This document shows, piece by piece, positions 4,855 through 5,180 of a stretch of DNA of 5,180 nucleotides. Source of the DNA: Clostridia bacterium (lineage in GTDB: Bacteria > Bacillota_A > Clostridia > Oscillospirales > Butyricicoccaceae). The stretch lies in NCBI GenBank assembly GCA_017421885.1, contig JAFOHJ010000017.1, positions 1 through 5,180 of the forward strand. The letters are read 5' to 3'. The notes under the pieces are model-generated. The model searched no databases and was not told the origin of the DNA. It saw only the letters and a list, made by a program, of their open reading frames with translations. Both the position numbers and the translations under genes were made by a program. Position 1 is the stretch's first letter. Every line of letters starts with the position of its first letter.

Positions 4855-5180
4855 TCAGATATTCTGGAAGTCAACTGTTGCGTTGCCGTTTTCGTCGTAG
4901 ACGACAGCGTCCTTGTCAAGGATGAGCTCGTTGATAGCTTCGAGGTATGCCTTGATCGAGGGATACTGAGGCTCGTAGTTAGCGATGATCTCCTTAGCCT
5001 TTGCAGCTTCGCCGGAGAGCAGAGCATCAACTACAAACAGCTGAGCCTTTGCCGAATTGACGCACAGACGGTTAGCATCTGTGATGAAATAGTCGATACC
5101 GTGAGCAACACCTGTAGCACCGCCGCAGAAGAACTGAACGCCGGGCATTACACATGTGATGTCGCCGAAGTCGGAGGAAC
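4855..5180 (-). CDS. M20-family amidohydrolase, C-terminal part (partial at the window edge)
   Basis: The last 107 complete codons of a gene running in from beyond 5180; the ATG at 5148 is internal, because the frame stays open to the edge with S-S-D-F-G-D-I-T-C-V before it. The visible part matches the end of the M20D-type metallopeptidase/amidohydrolase fold (AbgB-like or N-acyl amino acid amidohydrolases): the SSDFGDIT block, MPGVQFF, and the glycine-rich G-G-A-T-G-V-A-H-G loop whose histidine (visible residue 26) is the likely final metal ligand. After this come a helix with the conserved-type alanines (SAKAQLFVVDALL) and a C-terminal extension rich in charged residues ending DENGNATVDFQNI. 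These enzymes cleave an amide from N-acyl amino acids or related conjugates, using divalent metals in the cytoplasm. The substrate cannot be inferred. A tail duplicate lies 209 bp downstream. Confidence 0.8.
   Translation of the reverse strand, partial: SSDFGDITCVMPGVQFFCGGATGVAHGIDYFITDANRLCVNSAKAQLFVVDALLSGEAAKAKEIIANYEPQYPSIKAYLEAINELILDKDAVVYDENGNATVDFQNI

Overview
The window looks like a chromosomal stretch from a gut-type Gram-positive anaerobe of the Clostridia, most likely the Ruminococcus/Oscillospiraceae group. This is inferred from the strong AGGAGG-type ribosome binding sites, the ferredoxin-tailed aldo/keto reductase, the DUF1576-type membrane protein, the M20-type amidohydrolase and the many simple intrinsic terminators. 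No RNA gene, CRISPR array or intact insertion sequence is visible.

Left part (1-607, + strand): an AT-rich pair of tandem paralogues of unknown function. Only the last 12 codons of the first copy are in the window. The second copy (62-607) is a complete small protein anchored by one N-terminal membrane helix. Its terminator is shared with the convergent gene on its right.

Middle-left (631-2530, - strand): a CTP-dependent polyprenol/phytol kinase-like integral membrane protein (631-1335), and upstream of it an aldo/keto reductase with a C-terminal two-cluster ferredoxin module (1424-2530). A terminator and a candidate promoter separate them, so they are probably separate transcription units. 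A divergent intergenic region (2531-2714) carries candidate promoters for both directions and an 8-bp direct repeat spaced by 22 bp.

Middle-right (2715-4551, + strand): a probable two-gene operon of a polytopic DUF1576-like membrane protein with a clear internal duplication, and a RimJ/RimL-type GNAT acetyltransferase 13 bp behind it.

Right part (4552-5180): the 3' end of an M20-family amidohydrolase gene on the - strand, with its terminator. Exactly 209 bp further downstream lies a second, decayed copy of the same gene tail (stop codon, terminator spacing and the last 13-14 codons). It is cut off where a run of three consecutive hairpins (about 4687-4787) begins. This duplicated tail joined to a structured repeat-like element is the most interesting feature here. 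Nothing in the window amounts to a recognisable new multi-gene system.
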